DNA of 64,000 bases from Ephemerocybe angulata (GCA_013368325.1 JAACJK010000005.1:248001-312000); one strand, 5' to 3'. Shown: positions 35,077 through 45,073, numbered from the stretch's first letter. A program made the numbers and translations. The notes: generated from the sequence alone by a model not told the origin.

Positions 35077-36237
35077 TTAAAAATCCTTCAACTTGGCTTT
35101 GAGGGCCTCAATCTCGGATTCGGGCATAGCGGAAAGGTCGAAGTCGTTGACGCGGGTGTACTGGGGAGGGGCAGTGGTGTCTTTGGCGAATGGGGCAAAG
35201 GGCTTCTTGTTGGGGGACTTGCAGTCGGCAATCTTGTGTCCTTTGGCCTTGCAGTAGGCGCAGCTGACGTCGGGTACAGCCTGCCTGCACTGTGCAGGAG
35301 TCAGCCCGGTGACCGGGTTTCCCACAAGTGTAGCAGATGAGAGGGGAGCGATTGCGATCTATGTCCATGGCGTTGGGGTCGCGAGCCGGGGTTGTGGCGT
35401 AGTGCGTGGGTCGATTGTTCTCCCTTGGAGTCCATCTCCTTTGGGTGGTCTGTTCATTGTTTCGTTCCCCTTTTGATAGGCGGAACTGTCTGTCCAGGGT
35501 GCATGCCTTCTTGGCCCAATCATCCAGTGTCGTAGGCATTGGGATCAATCCATAGATCTTGTCCCTGAGTGCCTTGTTCAGTCCTCGCTTGTATTCGGCA
35601 AGCATGGCCGGTTCGTTATATCCAGACTGAGTCGAGTACCCCTGGAAGAGGATAGTGTACTCTTCGCAGGTGGAGCTGCCTTGGACCAGGTGCGCATCTT
35701 GTCAATGGCGGCTTCCAAGACGTTCTGGATGACAAAGTGGCTGTTGAACGTAATGACGAATTGCTTCCAGTTCTTGAAGTAGGTTGGTTCGTCGGCTGTC
35801 GGTTCGTGGTTCCTTATGAAAGTTCTCTGGCTGTCTGCCCAATGACTAGCCATGTCGTTCGTTCCTCCTTTGATCTTGGAAAGGGCGAAAATGATCCGTT
35901 GCTTCGCGTCGTCAACTTCCATGATGTCGTAGTACATTTCTAGTTCTGCGATGAAGCCTCCTGCTCTTTCAGGAGCTCCATTGAATTCTTTCGGAGGGTC
36001 GGGTTTCAGTTTCTTGAGCGCAGAAGTGGCTCGTTGCTTGGCAAGTTCCTCGGCGAGTTGGGTCTGTTTTTGGGTGAGGACGGCCTGTTCCTCGGAGGCG
36101 TTAGCGAGGTTGGTTGCAGCGGTGGAGAGTTCGGAAGAGCTTCGGTCGAAGGTTGATGCGAAAGAGGCGACGATGTTTCCAAGATTGGTCATAGTCGACG
36201 CCAGGGTGGCCATGGCGGACTGGAGGGCTTCTGCCAT
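35077..36237 (-). pseudogene. Gypsy Gag with two zinc knuckles, frameshifted
   Basis: Starts MAEALQSAMATLASTM at 36237. The capsid region has PPKEFNGAPERAGGFIAELE and WADSQRTFIRNHE. A frameshift near 35690 moves the frame to MLAEYKRGLNKALRDKIYGL, then the first knuckle CYTCGKPGHRADSC. A second shift near 35310 leads to the second knuckle CAYCKAKGHKIADC. Both knuckles have the C-x2-C-x4-H-x4-C spacing for RNA packaging. Two frameshifts make it non-functional. Confidence 0.88.
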
Positions 36238-36259
36238 AGTGGGCGATGTGGGATAGGGG

Positions 36260-36950
36260 GTTGCTTGTGCGGATACTCGGTCCGATCCTATGCGTCAGGC
36301 TGCAGGATATACCGTACAGTCTACGCAATGCGATTTGCTTGAGGTCGTGGAGATTGAGTTGCTATCTCCGAGATGGCGTCTCTCATGGAATGTGTCTACG
36401 TAGACTAGAGTGACCGTTGACAAACTACAAAGGGCCTAATTGGGCAGGAGAAAAAGGGGTAAAAGGGGAATTTGTAAACTAAGCCCGAGCCGTAGCTCTT
36501 GATCGCTCTGAGTACCGGTTACCAGGTTCTTAGCTTCCCGTTATCGAAGATCACAACGAACGGGGAAGATCAGAAGTCTGGGCCTCTCACAGTGGGGCTT
36601 CTATGCTACGTGCTTAAGACCTAAAGTCTCGCGCTCTCCAAGGTGCTGCCTCCTACAGAGGGGCGTTGCTTGGGATAAAAGAGGATAGTGTGAAAATGGA
36701 GTAAGGGAACACACGCCTAGGCGCGGGCAAGGTTTGATGGTTGTTGAGAGTGGTGATGGCGTCGAGGATCGAGGTGTGTGTGTGTGTATTTTCTAAGGTC
36801 GAAAGGGGCCACTCAAACTGACCATCGACCCCCGGGGTGATTACGGGGGAACTCTCCAACCCCATCATGCCCGGAACCGGCCCAGGGCTGAGGGCGACTG
36901 ACCTCACAAGGTTGTCCATCCCTCAGAAGCTGAACCGGCGTGGAGTTCGT
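36260..36950. other. Gypsy 5' leader region
   Basis: Between Gag and the LINE. No gene seen. A primer-binding site could not be recognised, because the LINE occupies the position next to the 5' LTR. Confidence 0.4.
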
Positions 36951-36954
36951 ACAT

Positions 36955-39250
36955 GAGTCTATGTAGTGCTGTTACCTACTATGCTACTCTACGTAATCAT
37001 GTTCTCTCCCTCTGGCGACTGTGTGACTTAGAAATTGGCAGCGTAGTTTGAGTTAAGTGGGTACGTATAGCGGGTGCTCATCAAATAGGGCGTTTACGTT
37101 CCACAAATATTCTGCCGTGATATTCATTGAGTCGGGGAGGTTGACTAGGGCGATCATCAGTTGCGCGGGGTCATGTATTTGCGAGACCTGAAGAACTGTG
37201 GCCTCCGTGCATTGTAAGATGAGTTTATTGACAAATTCACGCCTAAGAGTGATGAGCCCTGGGTCATTTGCGCATTCAAAGAGTGCATGCTCGGGGGTCT
37301 CGATCAATGTACGGCATAGGCGGCATTTTCTCATCTCGACGGGGACGGGATTCTTCGTGTATCGGAGGGACTCGATCGCATACCAATGATTCGAGGTGAG
37401 CACTCGGGTGACAGCTTTTCTGTGCTGCGCGTTCTTTATGCCAAGATATTCTCGGTAGGCGCACGCAGTTGGGAGGCCCGTGGCTGGGTCGGCTCGGCCG
37501 CGTAGCAAGTATAGCTTCTCCGAGGACTCGGTATCCCCCAGGAGTTTCTTGTTTATTCTATTTGTGACTCCCTTAATTAGAGCATCGACTTGTGCTACCG
37601 TCGGTAGGTCATGGAATGTCAGGATCTGGAGCTCGAAGGGCAGTTTCGCGAGGATTTCACGTAGAGACATGAGCCAATTTGATTGATTCGTTGCCGTCAG
37701 CTGAGCGCATTCCCTAACTGCAACCTTAACAAGCTGCTGCTCATCACAATCTACGATGTATCTGAGGTACCCCAGAGCAATCAGAATTCGCCTGTAGCGG
37801 ATGGGGAGGATACCTGTCTCAGTGTACAGTACTGATAGAATGGAGCGCTGTCCCAGGCCGAGGATGCGACGCAAGAATGCAATCTGTACCTTCTCGAGAA
37901 GTCCCAGTGCCGTGGCATTGGTATCAAGTGCGATCTCGCACCCATGAGTAAGGTGGGGGTCAACTAGCGCCATGTAAAGCTTGATTGCGTCCTTCATTTG
38001 AAAGCTTCCAACAAGCGCTTCTAATCCACAGATGACACGACCGACTCGCTGCACCTTCAGGGCCTTGTCATTGTAGTGGTTTCTGAATATGGCGCCGTAC
38101 CTCCCTGGAAGCGGATCCCGACATACGTCTGATCATCGACAATTGTGAGTGAGGCGGCGCCGAATTTGAAGTCAGGGAGGTTTCGTGGCTTCGAGCCAAA
38201 TATCATAATCACGGACTTTATGGCGTTCAGGATGAGGAAATTCGTGGCGCACCAGCGGGAGAGGGAGTCAAGTTTACTTTGGAGGCCAGCAGGGGTTGTA
38301 GAGAGGATAATGAGGTCGTCTGCTTGTTCAAGGTTCGTGATTGGTACGTCTCCCAGGATGATGTCGTTGGCGTCATTACCAATGAGCAGGTCCGCCATGT
38401 ACAGATTCCAGAGAATCGGGGAGCAAGTGTCTCCGATTAGTATTCCAATCGTCGATTTAAACTTGGACGATACACTACCCGCGTGTGAGACTTCGTAGGA
38501 CATCTCGCGGTAAATCATACGAAGCCAATCGAAAGCCTTTCCACCGGCTCCCATCTGTCTCAATTTGAGCCAAAGTGTGGGCTGGTCAGTTGAGGGGAAC
38601 GCGTTGGTCATGTCCACAAACGCGACGTACAGCGACTTTTGGTTTGCTTTCGCCTTGTCTATGGCACACTGGAGAATAAATGTGTTGTTGTTGGTGCGGT
38701 ATTCTTCTCTGAACCCATTCTGAGAGTCCGGGATAAGCCCATAGTGTGTGGCCCACCTAACCAAGCATTCGTTGATGAGCATTGTCATGAATTTGAGCAG
38801 ACAGCTCTCTAGGCCAATCATCCTGTAGCTGTTGGGGTCGTCCTTGGGCTTTCCTTTCTTGCATATCCCAATGAGCTCAGTTTCGATCCACGTAGATGGG
38901 GCTTCGCCTCTATGAAGACATGTGTTGCACAGCCGTAGTAGTGCCGTGTTGTCCATTGCAAAGATATCCGCATAGGAGATGCCATCTTTCCCCGTAGCGG
39001 ATTTGAGTTGCCCGCGTAGTTTCAACTTCACTACTTCAACCTCTTCCATAACAAACTCGGAAGAAAAGAATTGGAGCGCAGTTCCATCCTCGGTTTGGTT
39101 GGGGATGGTTGCAGCGACGGCTTCATTCAGTTTATGGCATTGCGCATCAAACGTAGGGGGCATGGGCTGAACAGGATTCATCCTGAGCTCGAAAACTTCT
39201 CTCAGAAGCTCCGCAGGAGGTGATCGGCAACGAAGGAAGTCTTTAGCTAT
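36955..39250 (-). mobile_element. 5'-truncated LINE in the gypsy leader
   Basis: A non-LTR element on minus, lacking its endonuclease and first ORF. Its coding frame begins directly at the LTR boundary (39250), the usual outcome of 5' truncation. The 3' limit (about 36950-37040) is not sharp, and no poly(A) or target duplication was identified. Confidence 0.65.
37053..39250 (-). pseudogene. LINE reverse transcriptase, truncated and frameshifted
   Basis: Reads IAKDFLRCRSPPAELL from the LTR border, then non-LTR RT blocks: NGFREEYRTNN, VAFVDMTNAFPSTDQ (block A Asp), GILIGDTCSPILWN, and QADDLIIL (catalytic Asp-Asp, with Gln in place of the usual Tyr/Phe). A frameshift near 38110 moves the frame to YGAIFRNHYNDKALKVQRVG, then the C-terminal part with a zinc-binding CRLCRTLIETPEHALFEC motif at about 37300, ending at 37053. 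The truncation and frameshift show it is dead. Confidence 0.9.
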
Positions 39251-39719
39251 TGTCAGCGAACGACCAGTCTGGTGCGCTGCTAACCCTAACTTAGGACAGA
39301 AGACGAGAGAGAGAGAGAAGAAGCGAGAGAATCAAGGCGAGAGACTTGTAGACAAGGCCGTGATATTGACCAGCTAAAGACTGGGGAAATACAGTGAGAT
39401 CTACCTAGGTTATATGGCTATACGAGGCTGTATGTACTGTGCAGAAGCTGTGGAACGCTATGTAAGGAATGACCGTGTATGAGTCGAAGAGCTGTGCGAG
39501 TGCTGTGCATATGATGTCATGCTGACTGAGGTGCTGACTGATGCTGTGCTGGTCCCGTGATGTAGCAGGTGACTTGTGCATGTGATCGCACGTGCTGTGT
39601 CACGTGACCGAGACATGTCTTTATAAATAGTAGAGAAATGAAAGACGAGAAATAAAGGAAAAAGAAAAGAAAAGAGAAAGAAAAGGAAAAAGAATAAATA
39701 GATCATCCAGGTCGTAACA
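39251..39719 (-). repeat. Gypsy 5' LTR (469 bp)
   Basis: Matches the 3' LTR apart from the 418-bp and ~31-bp stretches. On minus it starts TGTTACGACC and ends CGCTGACA. It contains the TTTATAAATAG box seen in both LTRs and a CACGTGAC word. Confidence 0.92.
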
Positions 39720-39927
39720 CCCGGTCGGACCAATTTGCAAGCTTAGAGGAAGAGGTTGAGGCTGGTTAGAGGCTGGAATAGTGATTACGGATGACGAGTT
39801 CATTGCAGAAGCGAGGGAAGTGGTTTCGGACATGGATTTGGGTCAGGAGGATTGTTCTTGGGGGATAGATTTGCATTGTGATGTTTTACTATGCCTCACC
39901 GCTCACTTCGGGGTTGGAACAGATTAA
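39720..39927 (+). pseudogene. E2 integrase-like gene remnant, downstream piece
   Basis: Continues the remnant cut at 26768. After the CCCGG duplication it reads RSDQFASLEEEVEAG, then past an 11-bp tandem duplication (GAGGCTGGTTA) that shifts the frame, GIVITDDEFIAEAREVVSDM and WGIDLHCDVLLCLTAHF, ending in TAA at 39925. This is the C-terminus of E1 gene B (GIVTTDDEVLSEARDALGGM, WGIDTYCEVVLRLTAFY). Confidence 0.8.
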
Positions 39928-40261
39928 ATATATAAATTAGTATAACCTATGACCCTCTTGAGCACACGGGCCAGCATGTCCCAGTCAGAACTGGCCATGT
40001 ACTGTTTTACGGAGAAGGATGTACCAGACACACGGGCATGTACATGTATCATATCCGAAACTGAGCTATGTACGAAGTTGTGTTACTGGAAATCCGGTGT
40101 ACCAAAAATAGGGAACGCACATGTACCACACTTCCGGGCGTGTAAATCACATGTACTATTCCATCCCTGGCATGCCTCAGTTTCTATCAAACATTAGATA
40201 GAAAGATGTACGGAATATGCCCTAAAACACGCCATAATAATGATACAGTATTCGTGCCATA

Positions 40262-41695
40262 CATCGGCTCCAAGTCGGCTCATGTTGAAGGTCATCGGGG
40301 AGAGGCTGAGAAGCAGAGGGGGGAGGCGGAGGGAGAAAGAACTGAGGCGGTGAATGTTGGAGACTCGAAGAGGCCGACAGCGGAGTCGGCGTCGTCCTTT
40401 CGTTCCTGCTGGACGACTGGTGTAGGCGCCGGCATTGCGTCAGTGCTGGTGTTCATAACGCCAGTCGCAGTCCCACCTACACTCCCGCTTACACTTATCC
40501 CCGTGTCTTCCGTAGTTAAGCCTGCATTAGACGCCCCGGCTACGTCCTCTACAGGAAAGAGATCCGTGACCCTCATCATCGGTGGTAGCCCGTCCGTCTC
40601 TCCCTTTTCTTCCGTTGTCGCAGGCCGTTCGTCGAGTGCACGCTGCGAAATCCCAGGGCGGGTGGTGTTCGAGGCGGATGACGCGCTGCGTGTCTTGGAG
40701 CGGCCGAGGGACGCGAACCAGCTTGCGGTCTTGGGCGAGGAAGTCGAGAGTGGCGTTGAGCGAGGGGCGCTTGGACCTAACGTGCTCGGCTGCGGGTCTG
40801 TAAAAGAGATAGAAAGCCGGTAGTCAGTAGATCGCATAGATAGACGTAGAGGATTGAGCTGTAATGCACCTGACGATCCCGAATTCGTTGGCCGCACTGA
40901 TACCGGTGACGAATCTGACGATGTGGATGTGGATGCAGATGAGGAGGAGGACGGCGAGGCAGTGAGACCCGCTAGCATCCCTACGCTCTCTTCCGCGCTC
41001 AGGCTGGGTGGTGCCCCCGTTCCTTCAGCGAAGACGACCGTAACGCTGGCCACAGGCACAGCAGCAACACTTGTCCCTCCCATCCCACCTCCCACTGACC
41101 CTCCTCCGCCTCCGACTCCAATTCCCGCACCTCCTCCCGACCCAGGCACCGACAGAGACGTTGTAGACGTACTCTTCCCTCCGAGCGAAGCATGTGTGAC
41201 GTCCTTCGCATAAGCCACGGCGCAGGTGCGTTCGGTGCAAGCGACGTGGGGACGCAGAACCGGATGCCGAGGTGGAGGAGATTTGCGCGAGGGGTGCTGC
41301 TGCGTTCAGCTGCTCGTACGGCGCGGGATCTTGGACTGCAGGCTCGGGGGATGCTGTGAAGCAGTGGTATGTTCTTGCGATGCTTCCATGGCTTCTACGT
41401 GTATGTGTTTGTGTGATCCAGGGTTGTGCTTGTGGGCTGTCTTTGCTGCGTTCGTCTGTCGAGACCCAATATGAGAAGTCTAACAATTGTCCGTGCACCT
41501 GCCCAGCTTTAGTCTAGAGCAGCGCAGTCGAGATAATACGAGGAAGATGAAGAGAAAATGGAACGATGAGGAGGAGGAAGGAGGATGAACGTGTTGGACT
41601 ACCGGAGCTCCGGCACGTCGAAACGTCCCACGTGTTTGTGGTGCACGTGGGCACAAGATAGGGGTTTGGACGGGCGTCTAATTGGAATCGGCGAG
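40262..41695 (-). repeat. R unit 3, left part removed by E2
   Basis: Begins at the E2 end and runs to GGGCGTCTAATTG at 41672-41684. Only the gene-bearing right half of the unit remains. The region to its right (41.9-42.2 kb) resembles 49.05-49.2 kb, right of R4. Confidence 0.6.
40292..41389 (-). CDS. R3, Ser/Gly-rich hypothetical protein (best-preserved R copy)
   Basis: The longest open R frame (40292..41218, open to the next stop). The family start MEASQEHTT lies at 41389 in another frame, so a small intron or indel between the two is unresolved. A canonical intron (GTGCAT..TTTACAG, about 40799..40869) is shared with R5. Blocks in order: HASLGGKSTSTTSLSVPGSG, a Gly-rich run, VTVVFAEGTGAPPSL, a Ser tract, then SWFASLGRSKTRSAS, ISQRALDERP and DGLPPMMRVTDLFP. 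No known domain; probably disordered. E2 removed the 3' end, so the copy may be non-functional. A CACGTG word near 41645 lies in the presumed promoter. Confidence 0.4.
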
Positions 41696-41699
41696 CGGT

Positions 41700-42640
41700 A
41701 TCGCCATTGGTGGGCTTACTTGAAGCAATAACTGTGTATGTTCTAGTAATGCGGCAGGGGAGAATCAAACCTGCACACGCAATGTGAGCCCTATTTCGGC
41801 TGTTCGAGACAATGGTATAAATCTCTACTCAAAATTAGAGGCGGTGTGGGTACTGTTTTAGTCGTTGGGATGGATTCACTTCAAATTGGAGAGACAGGCG
41901 CCTCTCTATTTTACCTCGTCTCGTCTATGCCTCCGACTGAGATGATAAAAGCTGAGAAGGCTTCTTCCAACAACGATTTATGCCATATGTTAACGAAACT
42001 CGCGAGCTCATTTGCGTCTGTTTATAGCTAGTCTTTAGCTTCGTACCTCTCTTCGTGTTCCCCGCTTATATTTCCTCTATCGCTCCAATTGCCTTTAATC
42101 GCTGTGCTGCCTACGTTCCTTGCTCTTCGCAGAGCCAACTCAGTTTTGGTGACAATTGGTGTGTCTTGCGTTATCTTAAAGTCCACATTGGATGCTCCCC
42201 CAACTCCCCCTCGTGGAAGAGGAATCGATTAACAAAGCTACCTCGAGAGAACCGTGAGGGTGATACACCTTGGCTGTCGCAGCGTAGGTGGATATTCAGA
42301 TAAACACATTCGCCGGGCTGAGAACCGCTACATGTGATAGATACTGCGTAACAAATCGGTTGAGCGTGTTGGGGTGCAGAGTAATATGTAAACGAATGTA
42401 GGTCGTGGTGTGCGCATTGGGGTGGTATCCTCTTGTTGGCTCAAAGGATTGTCGTTGGCAAGTCGCTACATGAGGAGCCCAGGTGCCGAGCAGCCCGAGC
42501 TACCGCACCCAGGGAGAAAAGTCACAATCGGGGTTCTTTGGTGCGTGAGGTCGCCATACTCGGGCTGCTCGGCTGAAACCCCCTTGATTCTACCCAAATT
42601 CTACCCGCAGTCGGTGCACAAAAGGTGTACAGTAAGTAGT
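41700..42640. other. Intergenic with a 15-bp perfect inverted repeat
   Basis: No gene. GCCGAGCAGCCCGAG (42485..42499) and its exact inverse complement (42559..42573) frame a 59-base loop, 300 bp upstream of SSP-A. Confidence 0.5.
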
Positions 42641-42642
42641 CT

Positions 42643-42840
42643 CGTCGCAAGACATACCTCCGCTTAGGCGTGAGAGGGTTTACTTAGTTGAGCCTACAAA
42701 AGGTGGGAAAAATGCGCACATTCACTTATCCCGGAAATATTCTTCGGGCTTCAAGGTGTGCACGGTTGCATAAAAAATGCCATACGTAGAGGCACTGAGA
42801 CTACCAGCTATAAAAAGAGGCACAGTGTCAACAGAGAGAA
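42643..42840 (+). promoter_or_regulatory. SSP-A promoter with TATA box
   Basis: Contains TATAAAAAG at 42809..42817, 55 bp before the ATG. The block is duplicated almost unchanged in front of SSP-B (43868..44095). Confidence 0.65.
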
Positions 42841-42871
42841 ACCAGCACTCGACTACCAACACACACCCACA

Positions 42872-43297
42872 ATGCGTCTCTCAATCCTCATGCCCGTCGC
42901 TGCCGCTCTTATTGGCTTCGCCAATGCCAACTATGAGGCCCGCGTGTCTTCCTCACCCTTCTCCCAGATATGGACGCTGACCGACGACCATTCTACAGGC
43001 CGAGCTTGACGCGCGCAACGTGGACTTCCTGGCCACCCGTGAATTCGACGCTGCGCTCGAACGTCGAGAGATCCTCGCAGACCTCAGCACCCGGGCCCTC
43101 ATTGTCGAACTCTCCGACCGTCTGAGTCGTCGGAACTCCGACTACATGTGTAGATATTGTGGTGCGAAATTCACAGATAATACTGCGGTTCGTGCAAAGT
43201 TTAGGGATTCGCGGATACGTTATGCCAGTCTGACACAAATCTTTAGTGGCATGCCCATGAGTGGAAGACCCATGAGGCACCCCGGGGCAGGAGATAA
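42872..43297 (+). CDS. Small secreted protein SSP-A with C2H2 zinc finger, 103 aa
   Basis: Exons 42872..42943, 42999..43187 and 43247..43297 give 103 aa. The leader MRLSILMPVAAALIGFANA is a strong signal peptide. The body NVDFLATREFDAALERREIL and DLSTRALIVELSDRL is shared with SSP-B and SSP-C. The last exon completes CRYCGAKF...HAHEWKTH, a C-x2-C-x12-H-x4-H finger with exactly the spacing of SSP-B. The second intron uses the unusual donor GTTCGT, shared with SSP-B. At the first intron, SSP-B has GTCCGC where this copy has GCCCGC, so the donor has probably moved 6 bp to GTGTCT. The target of the protein is unknown. Confidence 0.75.
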
Positions 43298-43299
43298 AC

Positions 43300-43860
43300 C
43301 CCGATGGGTCTTGATTACATTTAATATCGTTACAACTTCTCTCACTTTGGAAGGGTCATCAGAATGTTCGCTGAGGGGACAGGACTGGGGCCAAGTACAT
43401 AGCCTGGATTCTCTGAAGGCATTGTGCAAAAATTGATGGAACGTGGAGAACGTGATGAACCAACGAGGCGAGGCAAGGAGCAAGGGGAAAACGCAAACAA
43501 ACACACATTACCTGCCGCGTGCTGTCGCATCAGACATGTCTACATGCAGGACATGTACAGCAGACATCCATTAGTTATATAAGGTCTCCACAGCTCTACA
43601 CACACACTCTGCGGTCGAAAGCCCCTGCCTGACAACGTGAGTTCGCGCATGTGTTGTTGATTTCCACCATTCCCCTTGGTTGGGCATGCCCCGGTAACCG
43701 TTCCCATAGATCGCTAGTCGACCCTCCACCGGTATACCTCGATCTTCAATCTACGCATTCCGTCGGCCCCTCCGCCAAGAAGGACAGATTCCGAGCGACA
43801 TAGCTCTTTGTACCCATCGGCAATCCTTCGTGTTGTCAGTATTCGAAAGTCGACGACTCT
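43300..43860. other. Spacer between SSP-A and SSP-B
   Basis: No supported gene. A TATATAAGG box at 43575-43585 is followed by no recognisable reading frame. Confidence 0.35.
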
Positions 43861-43867
43861 ACAGTAG

Positions 43868-44095
43868 TCTCGTCGCAAGACGTACCTCCGCTTAGGCGTG
43901 AGAGGGTTTACTTAGTTGAGCCTACAAAAGGTGGGAAAAATGCGCACATTCACTTATCCCGCCCCAAATGATGAGGGCTCACCACCGGAAATATTCTTCG
44001 GGCTTCAAGGTGTGCACTGTTGCATAAAGAAATGCCATACGTGGAGGTACTGAGACTACTAGCTATAAAAAGAGGCACAGTGTCAACAGAGAAAC
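43868..44095 (+). promoter_or_regulatory. SSP-B promoter with TATA box
   Basis: Duplicate of 42643..42840 with about 25 extra bases (CCCCAAATGATGAGGGCTC region, near 43960-43985). TATAAAAAG at 44064..44072. Confidence 0.65.
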
Positions 44096-44144
44096 CATAC
44101 CAACACACACTGGCACCCTACTGTATCTCAGCCTTTACCCCAAA

Positions 44145-44612
44145 ATGCGTCTCTCAATCCTCATGCCCGTCGCTGCCGCTCTTATTGGCTTCGCCAATGC
44201 CAACTATGAGGTCCGCATCTTTCTATCACCCTTCTCTCAGGTCTGAAACTTGACCGACCGACCACATTATACCAGACCGAGTTTGGTGCGCGCGACGTGG
44301 ACTTCCTGGCCACCCGTGAAGTCGATGCCGCACGAGTCGAGGTTCGGGAGCTATTGGACGGACTAAGCACCCGGGCCCTTATTGACGAGCTCTCTGACCG
44401 CCTGAGCGCTCGGGGCCCCCCGCCCTACCCCTGCGCGATTTGCGACCAGGCGTTTGAAACCGAGAAGAGGGTTCGTCCAATGACTTCGCGCAGATGGGGA
44501 GACTAGCGGTCTGACATACATTATTTAGAGGGACGCCCATCAGAAAAGGTTGCATGCGGACGGCAAGACGGACGGCAAGACGGACGGCAAGACGGCTAAA
44601 GGCAGGAGGTAG
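44145..44612 (+). CDS. Small secreted protein SSP-B with C2H2 zinc finger, 114 aa
   Basis: Exons 44145..44210, 44276..44470 and 44529..44612 give 114 aa. The signal peptide is identical to that of SSP-A. The body reads VDFLATREVDAARVEVRELL and GLSTRALIDELSDRLSAR. The finger CAICDQAF...DAHQKRLH has C-x2-C-x12-H-x4-H spacing, and is followed by a basic tail with a threefold GKTD repeat encoded by a tandem GACGGCAAGACG. It is a tandem duplicate of SSP-A including the promoter, but the mature sequence has diverged. A C2H2 finger on a secreted protein is unusual; function unknown. Confidence 0.75.
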
Positions 44613-44614
44613 AA

Positions 44615-45060
44615 GTTTAAATCGAGGAGGTGCTCTTGATGCCGAGAGATATGATCATAGAGTTTTAATAGCTCTTTATAGACAAATTGTTCTTTTACCT
44701 CTTGGCGCGCTGTCAGTGTATGCTCTGCACCGCTCTGCAACTTAACGTTCTAAGATACGGATTACCCTGAGAGAAGACGTCTGAGGCATTAGGAAAAGGC
44801 CGTGGGCCCACGAGGTATTAGTGTCATTCCACGATCAGATTCGGGGGCCACGGCTAGCTCTCCACGGCTTCCACCTCGTGCACGTCTGCCTCTCGCCGTT
44901 CCGCCCAAAGCCTCCACAAGATGAATCATGCACAGCATAACACGCCGACCAGACCCTATCACATCGTAACGGCACTCTAACGAGTGCCAGTAGGTGCCAG
45001 TGCCCGACTCATAGGAGGCTAAATCCCAGTATCATCAAACTACGGTAAAGTGATTATGGA
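44615..45060. other. Intergenic, no gene recognised
   Basis: Nothing supported in this stretch. Confidence 0.35.
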
Positions 45061-45073
45061 AAATATATGTGTC

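Larger units (their letters stand above)
26769..39719 (-). mobile_element. Ty3/gypsy (chromovirus-type) LTR retrotransposon carrying nested insertions
   Basis: Bounded by two LTRs and a perfect 5-bp target duplication CCCGG (26764..26768 and 39720..39724). It is transcribed on minus, with gene order gag, protease, RT, RNase H, integrase, chromodomain. A polypurine tract (AAAGGGGGGG on minus) lies just before the 3' LTR, at 27698..27711. It is inserted in the integrase-like gene of E2. Coding parts are damaged by frameshifts, two stops and the T3 insertion, so the element is dead. Confidence 0.93.
23194..40261. mobile_element. E2: decayed relative of E1, host of nested elements
   Basis: Inverted ends at 23194..23221 and 40234..40261 match over about 28 bp with two or three differences. 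They start TATGGCACGAATA like E1 and then diverge from E1. GGTACA-type motifs follow the left end (23228, 23259, and a second cluster at 25248-25340 that resembles the left end of E1). TGTACC motifs precede the right end (39995-40210). Inside are remnants of an integrase-like gene on plus, an hAT-like MITE, and a Ty3/gypsy element with its own passengers. Without the gypsy element E2 would be about 4.1 kb, so most of genes A and C is missing. Confidence 0.7.

Noticed and set aside
36653..36919. Minus frame of 88 aa in the gypsy leader
   Set aside because: No family resemblance, and it contains a simple GTGTGT-derived stretch.
40206..40823. Long open frame on plus (205 aa) and similar Ser/Val-rich plus frames over the R genes
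   Set aside because: Antisense to the R coding frame with its conserved intron and motif; compositional bias alone keeps it open.
42758..43009. Plus frame running through the first intron of SSP-A as a single exon protein
   Set aside because: It reads through a canonical intron, ends in the wrong frame and starts upstream of the true leader.
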